This document shows, one piece after another, positions 33,660-47,131 of a stretch of DNA of 64,000 nucleotides. The notes beneath the pieces are model-generated. The model ran no database searches. It was given only the letters and a program-made list of their open reading frames with translations, and was not told where the DNA came from. How positions within the stretch are numbered: the first letter of the stretch is position 1; every line of letters starts with the position of its first letter. This DNA comes from Heterodera schachtii (Eukaryota > Nematoda > Chromadorea > Rhabditida > Heteroderidae). The position numbers and the translations under genes are program-made. The DNA is taken from contig SIJG01000008.1 in NCBI GenBank assembly GCA_023374025.1, positions 798,215 to 862,214 on the forward strand, read 5' to 3'.

Positions 33660-36600
33660 AATTCAAAATATGCCGACAAAACTCATTTATCTCATTTACC
33701 GAACTTCCGGTAATGTTTGCCCTCCCCCCACAAAAAAATGGGACCGGTAGAACCCTGGCATTTTTTATTACGTCGTCTCCGGGCAGTGCCTGCATGAAAA
33801 ACGCGCGATGGGAAGTGCACACGGTGAAAGTGTTGGGGGCGTTTTCCTGCTGTTCGTCGTTGTACTCAATTTTGGCAATTGCCAAGTTGATGATCCCACG
33901 AATTACCTGTCAATTAATGGACATTCTCTTTTTAATGATGTCAATTTCTTTCCAAATGTTTTTAAAATTTTAATTGTGAAATTTTCCTTGCCCTATAAAT
34001 CAGTTATTTTTATTATTATTTTTTAATTTTCGTTTTTCTCTGTTTCTCTCTTTCGCTTTCTCTCTCTCTCGCCCTTTCTCTCGCCCCCTCTCTTTCTCTG
34101 CTCTTACCAGGTCTTTGTCGTCTCTGTACAGCAAAATGTATGGCCTTCGAATGACCACCCATCGTCGGACCCTGCAAAAACAGAACACCGTTTGGCCAAT
34201 TGTTGTTCTCCCATACCATTCTTGTCTTGCTCCCTCCAGAAAGTGCATGTGCCCCTTCTTGGACACCACCAAACCGACCCTTTCCTCAGTGACCTGTCAA
34301 TTTACCTTAATTTGATAATATCCCATAAAAGCCGCACCTCGGGAATTGTGGAGGGTGCCGTTGTTTTGAACATGCAATTTCCGGAAGTCGAACGGGTCAT
34401 CGACTCGTTCATGGCACCGTATTCGATGTTCAGGTCGTCAAAAGACCGCGACTTGGTGCGAATGTCCGCGGTCAGAGTGACACTCTTTGGCATGGTCTGA
34501 CTGAACAAATTCGCATTTCCATTGGCTTTTCCCCTATTTCCCATTGGCTTTTCCCAATTTGCCATTGGCTTTTCCCCTATTTCCCATTGGCTTTTCCCAA
34601 TTTGCCATTGGCTTTTCCCCTATTTCCCATTGGCTTTTCCCAATTTGCCATTGGCTTTTCCCCTATTTGCCATTCGCTTTTCCCTTATTTGCCATTGGCT
34701 TTTCCCCTATTTCCCATTGGCTTTTCCCAATTTGCCATTGGCTTTTCCCCTATTTTCCATTGGCTTTTCCCAATTTGCCTTTCGCTTTTCCCTTATTTTG
34801 CCATTTTACCCCTCAATGCTTCCGCCACTTTGTGATGAACTGTCGCTGCTTAGCATTTCCATCTGTTTATGTATTTTTCCATTTGCATTTCGCCTTTTAA
34901 TTCGCAATTTCCCACTTTTTTGCCCGTCGGTGGGTCTTTGTTCACTGGGATTTTCAGTCGGATCAGTTCCAACACTTTTGTGGCCAATTTTCGTTCCTTT
35001 TCACTCATTTTCACAGAATTCGGAATGGGAAATTTGGGCGAACATGGCGAAATCTTCCAAAATAATAATTAAATATTTGTTTTTCGACTTTTCCCACCGG
35101 TGTGTCGCCTTTGCCCGTTTTGCGCGATTTTCTCAGCTAAATTAAAAAAATATTTTGCCAAATGCGAAGCACTGACCATAAGGAACAGTCGCATTCGCTC
35201 CACTTGCTGGAGTTTGCTCAGCTTCTCCAACTCCAATTGATGCTCCAAAATGATTGAGTCCCCTCGGGGCCTAATTAATTTTAAATTTTTAATATTTTTT
35301 TGATGGGCATTTTTTCGTTTCGCTTTTCCTCCGCCAACCTCCAAGTGCCAAGATTCTCTTCGCCTCGCACATCTGTGGAAAATGAAATATGAACCGATGG
35401 CTCCTTTTTGTTAGCTGTCTTCCCACATGTTGAAGATGTGTCCAAAATGCGCCGCTTTCTCCGTGCCGTGCCGGGACTGTTATTCGCCTCACTGTCCTCC
35501 ATTACGGTGAGAAGGTAAACGCCGGGCACACGGTTCATTTCTGAAGGCATCGAAAGGCTGTGCATTGGAAGCAGAAGAAGGCAAATTGTTAAAAAATAGG
35601 CATTTTTGGCATTGTTAAGTCCGACAAAAAAAAGGGGGCGATGACGGCACGTCAAAAAAACCCAAAAATTCCAATTGCGTGGTAGGCCAATTGTTGCCAT
35701 TTTTGTCGCCCATTTACCCGCGCTTTTTGAGATTCCGCCGATCAATGACCGGCAAAATCTGCTGGCCGCACTGATCTTCGAGTCCCGTGCGTATACAATC
35801 AGACCCAAATCTTTGGTGATAATTGCCGGCTGCGCACAATTTTCAATTTCCATATACGCCTAAACAATTAATAAAATGAATAAATTAATTTAATTATTAA
35901 ATTGAATTGAATTCGGTACCGAAATTGTCATGTAAACGTTCTCGCCGTAGCCCGAGACGCGGTTGAGAAGCGGCGAATTGTGCAGCGAAGAGTCCCAAGC
36001 GGCCTCAAATTGGAAGAAAACCCTGCGAAAGAAAAAGGAAATTTGTAATTAATTACCTAATCTATTTAATATGATTAAAAACCCACCTGTCGTCCATGGA
36101 GAATTCGAGGTAAGTGCCCGGGAAAAGGCCCAAACTGAGCACGTCCTCGTCCTCCCCACCCGACCAATCGGGACAACTGCGGATTCGGCCGACCACCAGC
36201 TGAAGGCAATAAATGCAAATTGCAGGGAATTGATAGGTCAATTAGTACAAAAGAGAGAGAGGAGAGAGAAGGGGAAGAGACAACTTGGAGAGATAGAAGG
36301 TGAAAGAGAGAGAGGAGAGAGAGAGAGGGAGAGAGAGAGCTAGAGAAGAGAGAGAGAGGAGAGAGAGGGGAGAGAGAGCTAGAGAAGAGAGAGAGAGAGA
36401 GGAAGGTGAAGAGAGAGAGAGAGAGGGGAGAGAGAGAGAGGAGGGGGGGGGGGGGGTAATTAAAAAGTGTCCCTTTTCACCTCTTGACAGTCTCTCCAGC
36501 GAATGTCTCCTGCAATTAATTAATATTATGTCTTTTTTATAATGTTTTTTTTTGCCCAAAAAACAAAACCTTTTTCGTGGCAAATTGTGATTTTAATGCG

Positions 36601-39600
36601 CCGTTGGATGCCCTGGTGGAGAAGGAAAATGCCATGGGTTGGCAGTCCATTGGCATGGTCAACCACCTGCATTTATTTTGGGGGAATAACACCGATTGGT
36701 TTTCTTTGCAAAAGCGAACCGCCGGATGGTATTCTCCGTTGCTGGTGAATTCGCAAATTTCGAACCAAATCAGCAAGTCATACTTCGATTTGACCGAATT
36801 TGCCCTGGAATTTCTCTTTTTTTATCGTCGATTAATTAATAAATTTGGCTTTGCCTCGGGCAGCCGTTGCCGCTGACCACCAATTTGCTCTTCAGCGGAG
36901 TTGAAATGACCAACGACGGCTGCAAGTTGCTCAGATTCTTCGACATTTTGCACCTGTCAAAACCAGAAAGTGCCACCATTTATGCCATCTTTCGTTACTT
37001 TTCCGACTGATTGTTCGCTGTCGTCCCACTGAACATGCTCTGCTCGTCCACTTTGGTCAAATGGCCGAACACTTCGAAAATGATGGGAAAGTGCTGCAGG
37101 TAATGGATGAATGCCGAGTTGACCACCGCTTTGAACTCCTCAAAAGGGCAATTGGAACAATTAGGCAATCATTGCAAATGGTCCATTAATAAGGCAATGC
37201 GTTTGCTAATTATGCCACCTGTACATAATTGTACGGTAACGTGCGATGTTCGCCATTCGCGCTCCCTTTGACTGGCTCTGTTGAAAATGCTTCGTCGTGC
37301 CGATGGAGAAAACTGGAGGGAAATTAATTATAAAAAGAATGGGATGCCATTGGCATTCGCATTTGGCCTACTTGAACTGACAAAACACGTCCGTGTACTC
37401 CTTGGGAACGTTGAGCACTTCGACGACAGTCAAACGGAAAGTGAATTCACTGCCTTTGGCAATGTGTGGGGGGAACTGAACGTCAAGGTCAGTGCCGGAA
37501 GAATGATCTGCAAAGTCAAAGCTCAAAAAAAGAAGGAAAAGCATGGAAAAGGAAATTAAGCATTGAAAGCCCTCTTCCCAATTTCCAATGATTTGTAAAT
37601 TCGAAATCGGTGCCATCCCAAGCACCCTTCAAAAGTAGGGGGAATAATGTGAAAATGAAACAACTTTTGGCTAATGCCATTTCCTCTCTTCCCCCACGTG
37701 CCATTTTCGTCCGTCGCCGGACTTTCGCAGGCTTTCGGTGTCGCTATGTTCATGGAAGAAGCCGAAGAGACAATGCGTCCTCCGTCGCTTCGCTGGACGT
37801 TCTTCAGAAAGTGCTCCTTGCGAAAGTTCAGTCGTGCCATTTGCGTGATTTGTTCGGCCGAGGGCATTTTTGGCGCACTGTCTTTTACCAATTCAATTTT
37901 TACGCGCAAAAATCCAATCACTGAAAAAAAACAAATTGAGAAAACAGTGCCAATTAATTGGCAGCGGAGGAGCAAACCTTTGCCTCGCTCGTTCACAATC
38001 ACAACTTTGTGAGACAGCGACACATTGAAGAGAACGTTGTTCAAATAGACGAACGCCCTTGAGGTACGGTAGGTAAGGAAAGCACCGTATGCCCGCAGAA
38101 ATGGCCAAATAGATGAAAGTTAATTTCCAAAATTTAAATTGCAGAATTTAAAATTTATTTGCCCATTTTGTTTCCATTCCCTGCTGGGTGAATTTTTTGC
38201 CTAATTTTACCTTCCGATCAATTGGAACCACGGAAATCGCTCATAGAAAGGGTCTGAAAAGAAATCAAATATTGGATTTTCAGCATTTCGGCATTTTCTT
38301 CTCACCCGACCACAACCACAAGTTGTCCCCCTGCCGTTCGTCTTCCTCCCCCTCTCTCCCCTCTCTCTCTTTCTCTTCCCCCATTGTCTCTTCCATCGTC
38401 GGCGTTTCGCGGTCTCTGTCCTCCTTCTCCCTTTTTGAAGCTTTTGTCCTTAAATTTTTTAAATAGGCAATTTTAATTAAACACCCGTGTTAATTGAAGT
38501 GGCAAAATCATTTGTGACCCTTTTTTAAATTTGCCACCTTTGCGGTGCGAGTCCATTGACGGGGAACATAATGTTCAGCAGGTCGCCCATCGTGTTAAGG
38601 TCGGCTCTGTCCGGCGTCGCGTCGTTCGCGTCCGAATTGTACAGGCGCCGCATGTCCTCCAAACGCGACCTGACGATGGCCGGCATTAATTAATTAATTG
38701 GTTGCTTAATTTTTTGACACTTTGTCCCTTTTTGAGTTCCCTTTGTCCTTTCCCCGTGTCTTTTGTCCCTTTTTTCTTCCCCTTTTGTGCCAACCATCAA
38801 ATGACTCACTTCAATTTTTCCAAACTCCAATAGTGAAGGGCTCCGTTTTTCAAGTCGCGCACTTGGACCGCCACCACTTAAAGTGAAAAGCAAAATCCGA
38901 AGAACGGAGTGCAAATTCTCCAATTTCCCAATTCCCCCCCCCCCCCCCCCCTCTCTGTTTTCCCTTTTTCCCACCGTACCCGTCTTTGGGTACGGTCTCA
39001 GGCTCAAATTTTCGCCCGGCGGTAACAGTTCCGGTGACAACGGGCTGTACATTGTGTCGGTGAGCAGCACAAATTGGAATTCAACTCGTTTTCTCAGTTC
39101 CAATGAAATTGCATTTGCCTCCTCTGAATTTTTAACAAATTCATTTAATTAATATTATTATTCATTTAATCAATTTAATTAATTATCATTTATGTTTTTT
39201 ATTCGCTAAATTCACTCAAAAAGATGGCATTTCCCCAAAGGTCGTCTCTGACTGAGGTGAATTGGTAATAGCGCCATTTCAGCGCTGCTTTTTGCACTTT
39301 CATCGCCAATTGCGCAGTCCACGGGTCTTCGTTCACTTAATTAAAAATTATTTTAAAAATGCCCTCAAAAAAGGCACCTTCGGCCAGCAGACTTTTGCTG
39401 AGAATGAATTCGCCGTTGTTCCAACTTGAACAGCCCGAGGAGGAGATCAGCTGACTGTGCGCGAGGTCCACTTGCCGTTGCAGACTTTGAATGCGACTTT
39501 CGTACTCCTGGCCAATTAATTAAATAAATTAATGAATGGGGGAGGGTGAGAGTTATCGGCCAATATCAAATCATTTGGGGCAATTACAACAATCATTCCG

Positions 39601-42600
39601 AGTGATTCCCTTGCTTTTACATTGTTCCGTCTTCGGTGTTCCCTTTCCATCTGTTCCATTTCCTTGCGAAACTGTTGCTCCATCTCCAACACTTTTTTGT
39701 GCATCTCCTGCTTCAGGTCGATGCCCTGCTTCTCAAACAGTTCATGTTGGGCAAAACGCCAATCGATTGGTTCTCCTATTTAAAAAATACAGTATCATTC
39801 GTTGAAGAAATTAATCTATGCAATGATCAGTTCCTCCCTCCCTCACTTGCAATTGCCGCCAAATTGTGCCGACTCGTCCGAACTTCTTGAGGGTCTGCAA
39901 ATTGTCAGTTTTCTGGCCAATTATTACCTCACAAATTACCATTGAAGCGAAACACGTGGTTTCGGCCTAGAATTATGCGACTTCCCGAGCTCAGTTTGGT
40001 GGAGTTTCCAGCTGTTTTTTGTGGGTTTGGTTTTGTCTTATGCCCTCCAAAAAACACCTTCGATTGGCTGTCCGTTCAAAAAGCATTCGCCCTCAATTGG
40101 CACAATGTTCACCACGGCGTCCGCGTTGATAAACTGACAGTGCGCGTTTCGAATATGTTCTCCGCTCAGCAAAATGTCCGGCCGTTGATCCGCCTCGGAC
40201 CTTCCGACCCTAAAGCAAAAAACTAATTTTAAATTAAATTAATTAATTAGGCAAATGGATTAATTGCACAAATGACCGACCTGGTGACCCCCTCCTTCAG
40301 ATAGTACAGCAAACATTCACTCATCAGCGGGTCTTCGTTCAGATTCACCAGGTGAGGCAGCTTCTTGGGCTGAAACACGCCCAGTGCCGAACCGTCCGCG
40401 GAGGTGGCCAAGCCGAGTTCGCGCAGTTCTTCTTCACGCACCTTTCTGTGCCGGGTTTGTCGTCCGTTTGGCCCATTAATTACCACTTAATTGCCCCCCC
40501 CCCCGTCTTTCTCTTTCGTTTACTTCATGGCTTCCGTCTTTTTCAGTTTGTCCTCCCAACTTTCGTTCAGTTCCGCGATCAGTTTCTCCGATGTTTTGAT
40601 CTGTTCCAGCGTCTCCTCTTCTCTCCCCGAAAAGACTCGCGTGCTCGACGAAATGTCCCCGTTTTCGTCAACCTGGCAAATTTCAGGGGAATGGGAATGG
40701 CTTGGCACTGTGCCATTTTCGTCCTTATTTTGCCAACCTCCACTCCATAATTTTGCAACATGTTCCGAAGTTTGTACACTTCCTCTTAAATCAAATCCGG
40801 ATGTACTGCTTGCTCTTACCGATGCCCTTCTGCCGCTGGCCCCACCTTTCAGCTCCCGGATCAGCTTCGCGTTTGGGTCCTCGTTGACTTTGGCACGGCA
40901 CACAATTTGTTTGGCACTGTCCGCATATCTTTGGCGGAGCAATTAACCATCACATAATTTCCAAATGAATGAGTTTCTTGCCTTAGGGTGCTCAATGTTT
41001 CGTCGAAATTAACGTCGGCCTGTATTTTTGGAAGTTTTTCTGCTAATTTTCTTCCAAAATTTACCGGACTCAAAGCGGCGATCATTGCCGTCTTCGAATT
41101 GCCGCCCAAATTCTCGCGGAGGAGCCAAGTCAGCACGGAGTCCTGAACAAACGGAATGCCAACGATGCTTTTGCCCGTTTCTGACCCGGTAAGGAATCAC
41201 TGCGGTGCGCGAGTGCCGTCCCTTTTTGGTCGATTGTTCCGCGAGCTAAACAATTAAAATTAAATATTTTGTTTTAAATATTATTTCACAAATTTTACCT
41301 TTTTAATGACCATACCAAGTGTTGTCAGACTTTTGTTAATATTTGCGCCCTCCTAAAACTTTTGAAATGCCAAAATTAAAATTAATTGTTTATTTTTCGA
41401 CTTTTAGTCTTTGGCCTTCCGCCCCTGTCGAATCGGCTCTTTCACTTCCTAAACAATGGTTTTGCTGAGTTTAGTTAAATTTTAAATACAATAATTTGTC
41501 TTTCTTACCAGCAAGGTCAACCAGCGAAATTTTGCTAACCTAAATTAAAGAGTTCAAAAGAAAATAAATATTTTAATTTAATGAAATATTTTGACAGAAA
41601 ATAATAATTTTTAAATTAAAATAATTCCTATGGAATAAAATAATTATTTATTTATTAAATTATTATTATTTATTATTTTCCCTCACTTTTTCAGTGTCCA
41701 AATCCGTGATTGTGTCGTGCTCTCTTTGTGTGAGAATAATTGTGAAAATTGCATGTGAACGTGACGAGGTCGAGTTCATATTGGTGGCTGCCACAGTTCT
41801 GTGTTTTTTAAATTTGTTTGTTTTTTTTTCATTGGAATTTCTTTAATTACCCCCCTCCCCATTAATTAATGTATTAATTACCTCGCCTTATTCCCTGCGT
41901 CCATTAATTCGAAAATGCTTTAAACATGCAAATTAGACCTAATTTGTGCCCCCCCCCCCCGCCCGTTTTACTCGTCGTATGAACAGACGGCCATTTTCTG
42001 CAGATTGTCCACGTAAGGCCCAATTTGGGGATGTTCGCGCACTTTCAAATTCTCATTCCTCGGGCTCAGCAAATCCTTCACTTTCTCACAATAAATTTCC
42101 ATGTAAGAGACCTCAAATTAATTTTATGAAATTTGCATTTTCTATTTGCTTTTCCATTTGCCATGCCTCAACAGTGTGCTTCAAATGTTCGTTTTTGCTC
42201 GCGGATATTTGCGAGAATAAATTGCGGCACAGCCGCGGGATCAGTCCCATCTCTTCCGAGTCGTTCGCTTTGCCCATCATCGTATAGGACTGAAATGGGC
42301 AAAAGTCAAAAGGAAAAAACATTTGCCCATTCGAATGATAAGGTAACATTTCTCCCCCGTACTGTAACTGACTGACCTTTCCGGAACCTGTGGAAAATGA
42401 ACGGAATGCCAATTACGCCAAAAATTGTCTTTTTTCAAAAATGACTTACCCGTTTGCCCATAGGCAAAAATGCACACATTGTACCCATTGAAGGCGTGAT
42501 CGAGCATTTCGGCACCTCAATTTTCCAACTTTTGAGTTTTATTTCGCTTTTCAAGCACCAATTTCAAGATAAACCCGTTCTTGGCTGGCATATTTTCTGT

Positions 42601-42899
42601 TCGTTCGGTCGAATGAAAAATAGGAAAAGTCGAATTCGAATTTGTTCGACTGATTGTTGAAAAGGTTCGTTATCGCTTAACAAAACATTCATTTTTCATT
42701 TTTATTTATTTTTAAATTTCTTCTCCATTTTTTGCTCACTTACTTGTCGTTTTCTCGCCCATCTCAATGACACATTTTGAGCTCAATTCTTTGAAATTTG
42801 TTTTTGTTTATTTTTTCCGATTTCAAATTCGGCCAATTTCCCACCGATTTCCCTCGTGTTGAATGGCCGAACTCTGACGGCGACTTTGACGGAAGACAT
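33660..42899 (-). CDS. unc-104: UNC-104 / KIF1A kinesin-3 motor
   Basis: Plus-end-directed microtubule motor that carries synaptic-vesicle precursors along axons. It starts at ATG 42899 ([19 protein letters not shown]). Motor exons: [14 protein letters not shown] (42600), [16 protein letters not shown] (42500), an 11-nt exon giving [33 protein letters not shown] (Switch I), KISLVDLAG (Switch II) and [16 protein letters not shown]. An FHA domain follows at about 40310-39950 ([45 protein letters not shown]), then [20 protein letters not shown] coiled coil, [20 protein letters not shown], the KIF1B-type domain, [17 protein letters not shown], and [23 protein letters not shown] domain ([53 protein letters not shown]) ends near 33660. 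The exact last exon is unresolved. Introns are numerous; one holds a minisatellite and another a GA-rich tract. Confidence 0.93.
34518..34800. repeat. 43-bp minisatellite in an unc-104 intron
   Basis: About six to seven copies of a 43-bp unit made of two related half-units of 22 and 21 bp (cattggcttttcccctatttc and cattggcttttcccaatttgc). It decays at the right end (attcgcttttccctt, tttccattgg). Because the unit length is not a multiple of three and no frame contains a stop, it yields overlapping artefactual open frames on the plus strand. Confidence 0.85.
36250..36455. repeat. (GA)n-rich low-complexity tract in an unc-104 intron
   Basis: About 200 bp of gagagagaggagagag with interspersed agctagagaagag units, ending in a run of about 14 G at 36443-36456. 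It lies between two unc-104 exons and codes for nothing recognisable. Confidence 0.8.
42377..42387 (-). other. 11-nt microexon encoding the kinesin P-loop core
   Basis: On the minus strand, ttccacag|GTTCCGGAAAG|gtcagtcag. The upstream exon ends ACGG|gtaagt in phase 1 and the downstream exon starts TCCTATACGATGATG. Joined, they give GQTGSGKSYTMMG, the exact kinesin P-loop. Without these 11 bases the frame is lost, so the microexon is required. Confidence 0.88.
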
Positions 42900-45800
42900 T
42901 TATGACGACTTATTTATAAAAAAACTACTGTTTATTTTTTTCTACACAAATAAAAAAGAATTAATAAAATTTGGCCTCCCAAATTTGTGTCCCCCAAAAG
43001 CAATGGCATCGATTCGTGCCATTCTCAAAAGGCACACAACAGCGGCGGCTGACTAAAGAAAGCACCGCTGCTGACGAATAAATGCCAGTGCCACGGGTGG
43101 GGCGGCGGCGGTTTAGTTTGGCGTCGGATAATAAAAAGCTAATGGGAATGGGCAGGGGCTTTTCGTCGGGAGATCCAACAGAAAAAGCATTCGGCGAAAT
43201 TTAATTATTCTTCCCATTTCAGTTGTTGTTCGGCCCCGGCTAACCCATTCCATCTTATTCAATGCGTATATCACCAATTGATGTCACTCATCAAGCCCAA
43301 GGGGGCAAAAGGAGCAAAAAAGGAGGGAGGAGGGGGAGAAGAGGGAGGGGATCCATCCATTTGTTCAAAAAATGGCAAAGAAAAAAAAAGCCAAATTGGT
43401 TCCAATGGGAAACAAAAAGCGGGAGAGAAGAAGCAGAAGAAGAAGAACAGAGGAAGAGGAAGAATAGAGAGAGAATTGCCTGAAGGGACACATGGGAATT
43501 TGGGAGAAGGCAAAGGAGGAAAAAATAACTGTTAATTAATGGGGAATATAAAATAAATTAAATTCAACAATTTGAAGAAGAGAGAATGGCCGAGTAGGGG
43601 ACTTAAAGTAAAAGTGCCAAAGAAGAAGCATCTCTAAGCCCCCCCCCCCCCTCTTCGTCGCTATTCCTTCTCCAAATTCCTCTCCTCAATTCTCTTCCCC
43701 ATTATTCAAAATTTTAATCTGCTTATGGTCAAGGGCTGAAAGAATGATTAACCGCAGCAAACATTCCATTTTCGGGCATTGTTTTTGGGAGAGAAAGAGG
43801 GGGCGGCAAAAATAGGAAAAGTGCCAAGGGGGAAATGATGTCACGCAAATGCGAATTGTTACGCGAGAGAGGGCGAGGGGGGCAATCGAAGAATTGCTTT
43901 CTCTTCTTCGACAAAGACTCAGTGCCGGATAACCTCCAATTTCAGCGAACTTTGTGCGCCTTGGGGAGGGATGTGACTAAGCACAAGTGAAGTGCCCTCG
44001 GGCGGAGTGCCCGATGCTTCTCCCCCCCCCCCCCCCTCCGTCCCCAGAGGGACAATTTATGCTTTAGGGTTCATGCCTTTCGGCCTCCTCCACATTTGCC
44101 CTCCGCTTCTTTTGCCCGTCGGCACTTTCCCTCATGCCAATGCTTTTCGGCACTGTTTTGTGTGTGCTTCGCTCTGTGCTCTCAGACAATCGATTCACTT
44201 TCCTCTCGCTGTGCTCGGCCATATAGAATAATAAGCATGAAAAGGCCGATAAAATGGGCATTTTGATAAATTATGCAGAAAAAGAGAGGTACAGAGAAAG
44301 AAAGCGGCATTCACTCAACAGAAAAAAACATTTAAATATTTATTATTAGCTTTTTTAATTTATATTGCAATGCCTTTTTTTAACTCGAAATCCACCAAAA
44401 TCTCCGGGTCGAGAAAAAAGCCGGATGACAATGAGAAAACATGAAATTCAACTTTTTCGAGTATATTCGAGAATTATTTTTGTCTATTGCCTTTAGATAA
44501 AAATAAAGTTTTATAAAAGCTGCTATAGACTTTAGCTTTCGTTTGATACCAAGAATATAGGCATTGATCAACTAAGAAAAAAGTTATGGCCTAAGAAAAA
44601 GCGGGCGCATGGTGAATGGCAATACCAAAAGCAGAGGATGGACTTCTACCATGCCAAATCTCCCCAAGTCTGTTCTGGATTTGTGCATGAAGAAGCACCA
44701 TCGTCTGGCTTTGGTTTTAGACATTTGGTATTTGTTTAGTATGGACGCAAATTTCGCACTCCATTTGTGAGCTCCCGGTGAGCAAAAAATTACGGAGAAG
44801 GCTCACCGAAAGAGACACAAAAGAAGCGAAAAGCGATCACAAATTATGCATTTTAATTGTAAATTTGAGTTTTAAAGTGAGAATATTGATTTGAATTTGG
44901 GATCGAATTTGCTTATTGCGACAAAACACATTAAGACATTCGTTGGTCGTGCCCTTCAACCCCTTCAACTCGTATATGTTCTCCCGGTGAACAATGGGAA
45001 AGCAGAAAAATGCTTATGGCCAGTCCACCGAAGAGCACATACACGCGCCGCCGAGGCTGACTTTGGCGAGGATTAGAAGATTTGAGTGCGGAATGAGTGG
45101 GCAGGCGAAAGAATGGCAACAGCAAAACGAATCAGCACATTACGCCCATGTGAATGAAAGCGCCGATCAGATGACATTCACAACGGCCAATATGCCAATC
45201 CGATCGGCAGACTTTTGCATTTGTTTTTTGCCGTCACTGTTCTCGCCGTGCTGAACATTCGTTCTAGTCATAAATCAACTGCACGACAACATGACTAAGA
45301 ACAATGCTCAGCAAGGCAAATCACAGCTTTTGTACGGTTGCAGGCTGACAATAAGTTGAATTGAATCTGTTCCTCGGAGTGCGTCTTCCCGTTCCGTTTA
45401 CGACAATTTACTATAAAACATGGAAAATTTCGTAAACCGGTACGGGTAGAGCAGCTTCGGGGACTCCTTGACTTACATACAACATAAATTTAGCTATTCC
45501 TCAAAAGTTGGGAATTAATTTTAAAAAAGTGAAGAATAAATGGAAAGAAAAATTAAAATACAAAATAGAGGAAACAAAAAAGAAAGAATGACCATTTAAG
45601 ATTTAAGGGAGCATTCATTGATTGTGGAACGGAGTGAATGGTTTTGTCTTTGGGGACCCTTTTTATATGTAATTTGGCTGGGGTTGGGTTACGTTGGGGT
45701 GGACATCACTCGCATCATTCGCTTCCTCCTCCTCCCTCTCATCAACTCATTCTCTCTCAGATTGTGAGGGAATGGACTCACTTCGACGGGGGGGGGGGGG

Positions 45801-46522
45801 GGAGAGAAAGAAAGACACAATTCAGTCGCGTCTCTCTCGTCGCTAGAGATTAGTCAAAGTGACCAGCGCCAGAGAAACAAAGAGAGCGAAAGAGCATTTG
45901 GCATAGAGAAAAAAGGGAAAGGAAAAAAATGAACCAAAAAACGAACATTCGCTTTTTGAGGTCAAAGGTAAAAGGGAAGAAAAACGGAAAAAGGGGGAAA
46001 AAAGAAGGGAAAGTAAAAAAAGAAAAGAGAAAGTGCAACAACAAAAGTTGGGAGAAATTACAAACTCAATTTAAATTCATATAATGTTAGGGATATATTT
46101 TTTGAAAATTTTTCAGGTCGATTTTTAGGGGTATATTTTTTGATTTATTGTTGTTGAGAAATTTTCCAAAAAATGTCGAAATAATGGAAAAAATAGTGAC
46201 AAAACGCCAAAATAGTGAAATGGCAAAGTGCCAAAATAGAGCTTTCTAGTGACCGACCGATTGTGACATCAAAATCGAAAAATTTCAACGCAGAAATGCG
46301 TTTTTTGAGCTACTTTCTTCAAAACAATTGAACAAAAAAAAAAAGTTAAATCACTAAAAATCGCGACCCAATAATTAAATATTTATAATTTCTTCAGCAA
46401 AATAAAATGAGAAGTGTGTAAACAGAAACATCCGCCGTACCTTTTTATGTTGCGTTTCCCAGCAAAAGATCCCTTTCTTGTAATTTCACTTTATCTATTA
46501 TAAAAGAAACAACGCGTATCAA
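42900..46522. other. Intergenic region upstream of unc-104
   Basis: No convincing coding region over 3.6 kb. It contains purine-rich stretches (43310-43460, 45860-46040), poly-C/G runs (43640-43650, 44023-44036, 45789-45802) and an AT-rich segment with repeated ggatatattttttg / ggtatattttttg at about 46090-46142. The segment 44490-44610 (actaagaaaaaagttatggcc) resembles the arms of the palindromic element at 10326-10684 and may be a decayed relative. The unc-104 promoter should lie at the left end. Confidence 0.5.
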
Positions 46523-46593
46523 GCAACGGTGGTTCAGTGGTAGAATGCTCGCCTGCCACGCGGGCGGCCCGGGTTCGATTCCCGGCCGTTGCA
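46523..46593 (+). tRNA. tRNA-Gly (anticodon GCC)
   Basis: A 71-nt cloverleaf. The acceptor stem gcaacgg pairs with ccgttgc, followed by discriminator A. The A box is tggttcagtggtagaat; the anticodon loop is TGCCACG with anticodon GCC; the B box is gggttcgattcccgg. There is no intron. A T-rich run (tttttttttt, about 46598-46607) directly downstream is the expected Pol III terminator. Confidence 0.97.
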
Positions 46594-46597
46594 ATTC

Positions 46598-46607
46598 TTT
46601 TTTTTTT
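46598..46607 (+). terminator. Pol III poly-T terminator of tRNA-Gly
   Basis: A run of about ten T starting five bases after the tRNA 3' end. Confidence 0.8.
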
Positions 46608-47131
46608 TGTATTTTTTAAATTTATGAGTGCTTTTTTAAAATTACTAACAAATTCTTATAATTTTAAACTATATTTAAAAAAAATTTTCATTTGTAAAAT
46701 GTGATGGTTATTATTTGTTTTGTAAAAATAATTTATGTGAAGGCGTTTTTACGCGCATTCGCCGCCACTCATTTCAACGCGCGCCAATTCCACGTATTAA
46801 ATGATGGAAACTGAGGCGAACATTTTAATCATTAAAATAAAAATTGCCAATAATAATAAACAATTTTAACAAAATTCTTTTTTTGACAAAGTTCTTTTTT
46901 TGTTATTTTTTCTGCGAAATGAATTTTAATTTTTTGCTGAAAAAACTTTTTCCTTTTTTCACATTGTCAATTTTCGCTTCAAAAGGCGAAATCTTTGGTA
47001 AAATTGGAGAAATAAATGAATAATAAAATGAAAAATATAAACAAATAAATCCCATTTTTGGCAAAAACATTGCTTTCCATTGATTAGTCCCAAATGAAAT
47101 GCCCACAAATTAAGGCCCAATATCTCAACAG

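Noticed and set aside
34522..35145. 207-codon open frame with repeated [18 protein letters not shown] units
   Set aside because: Product of the 43-bp minisatellite, which has no stops in any plus-strand frame; it lies in an unc-104 intron.
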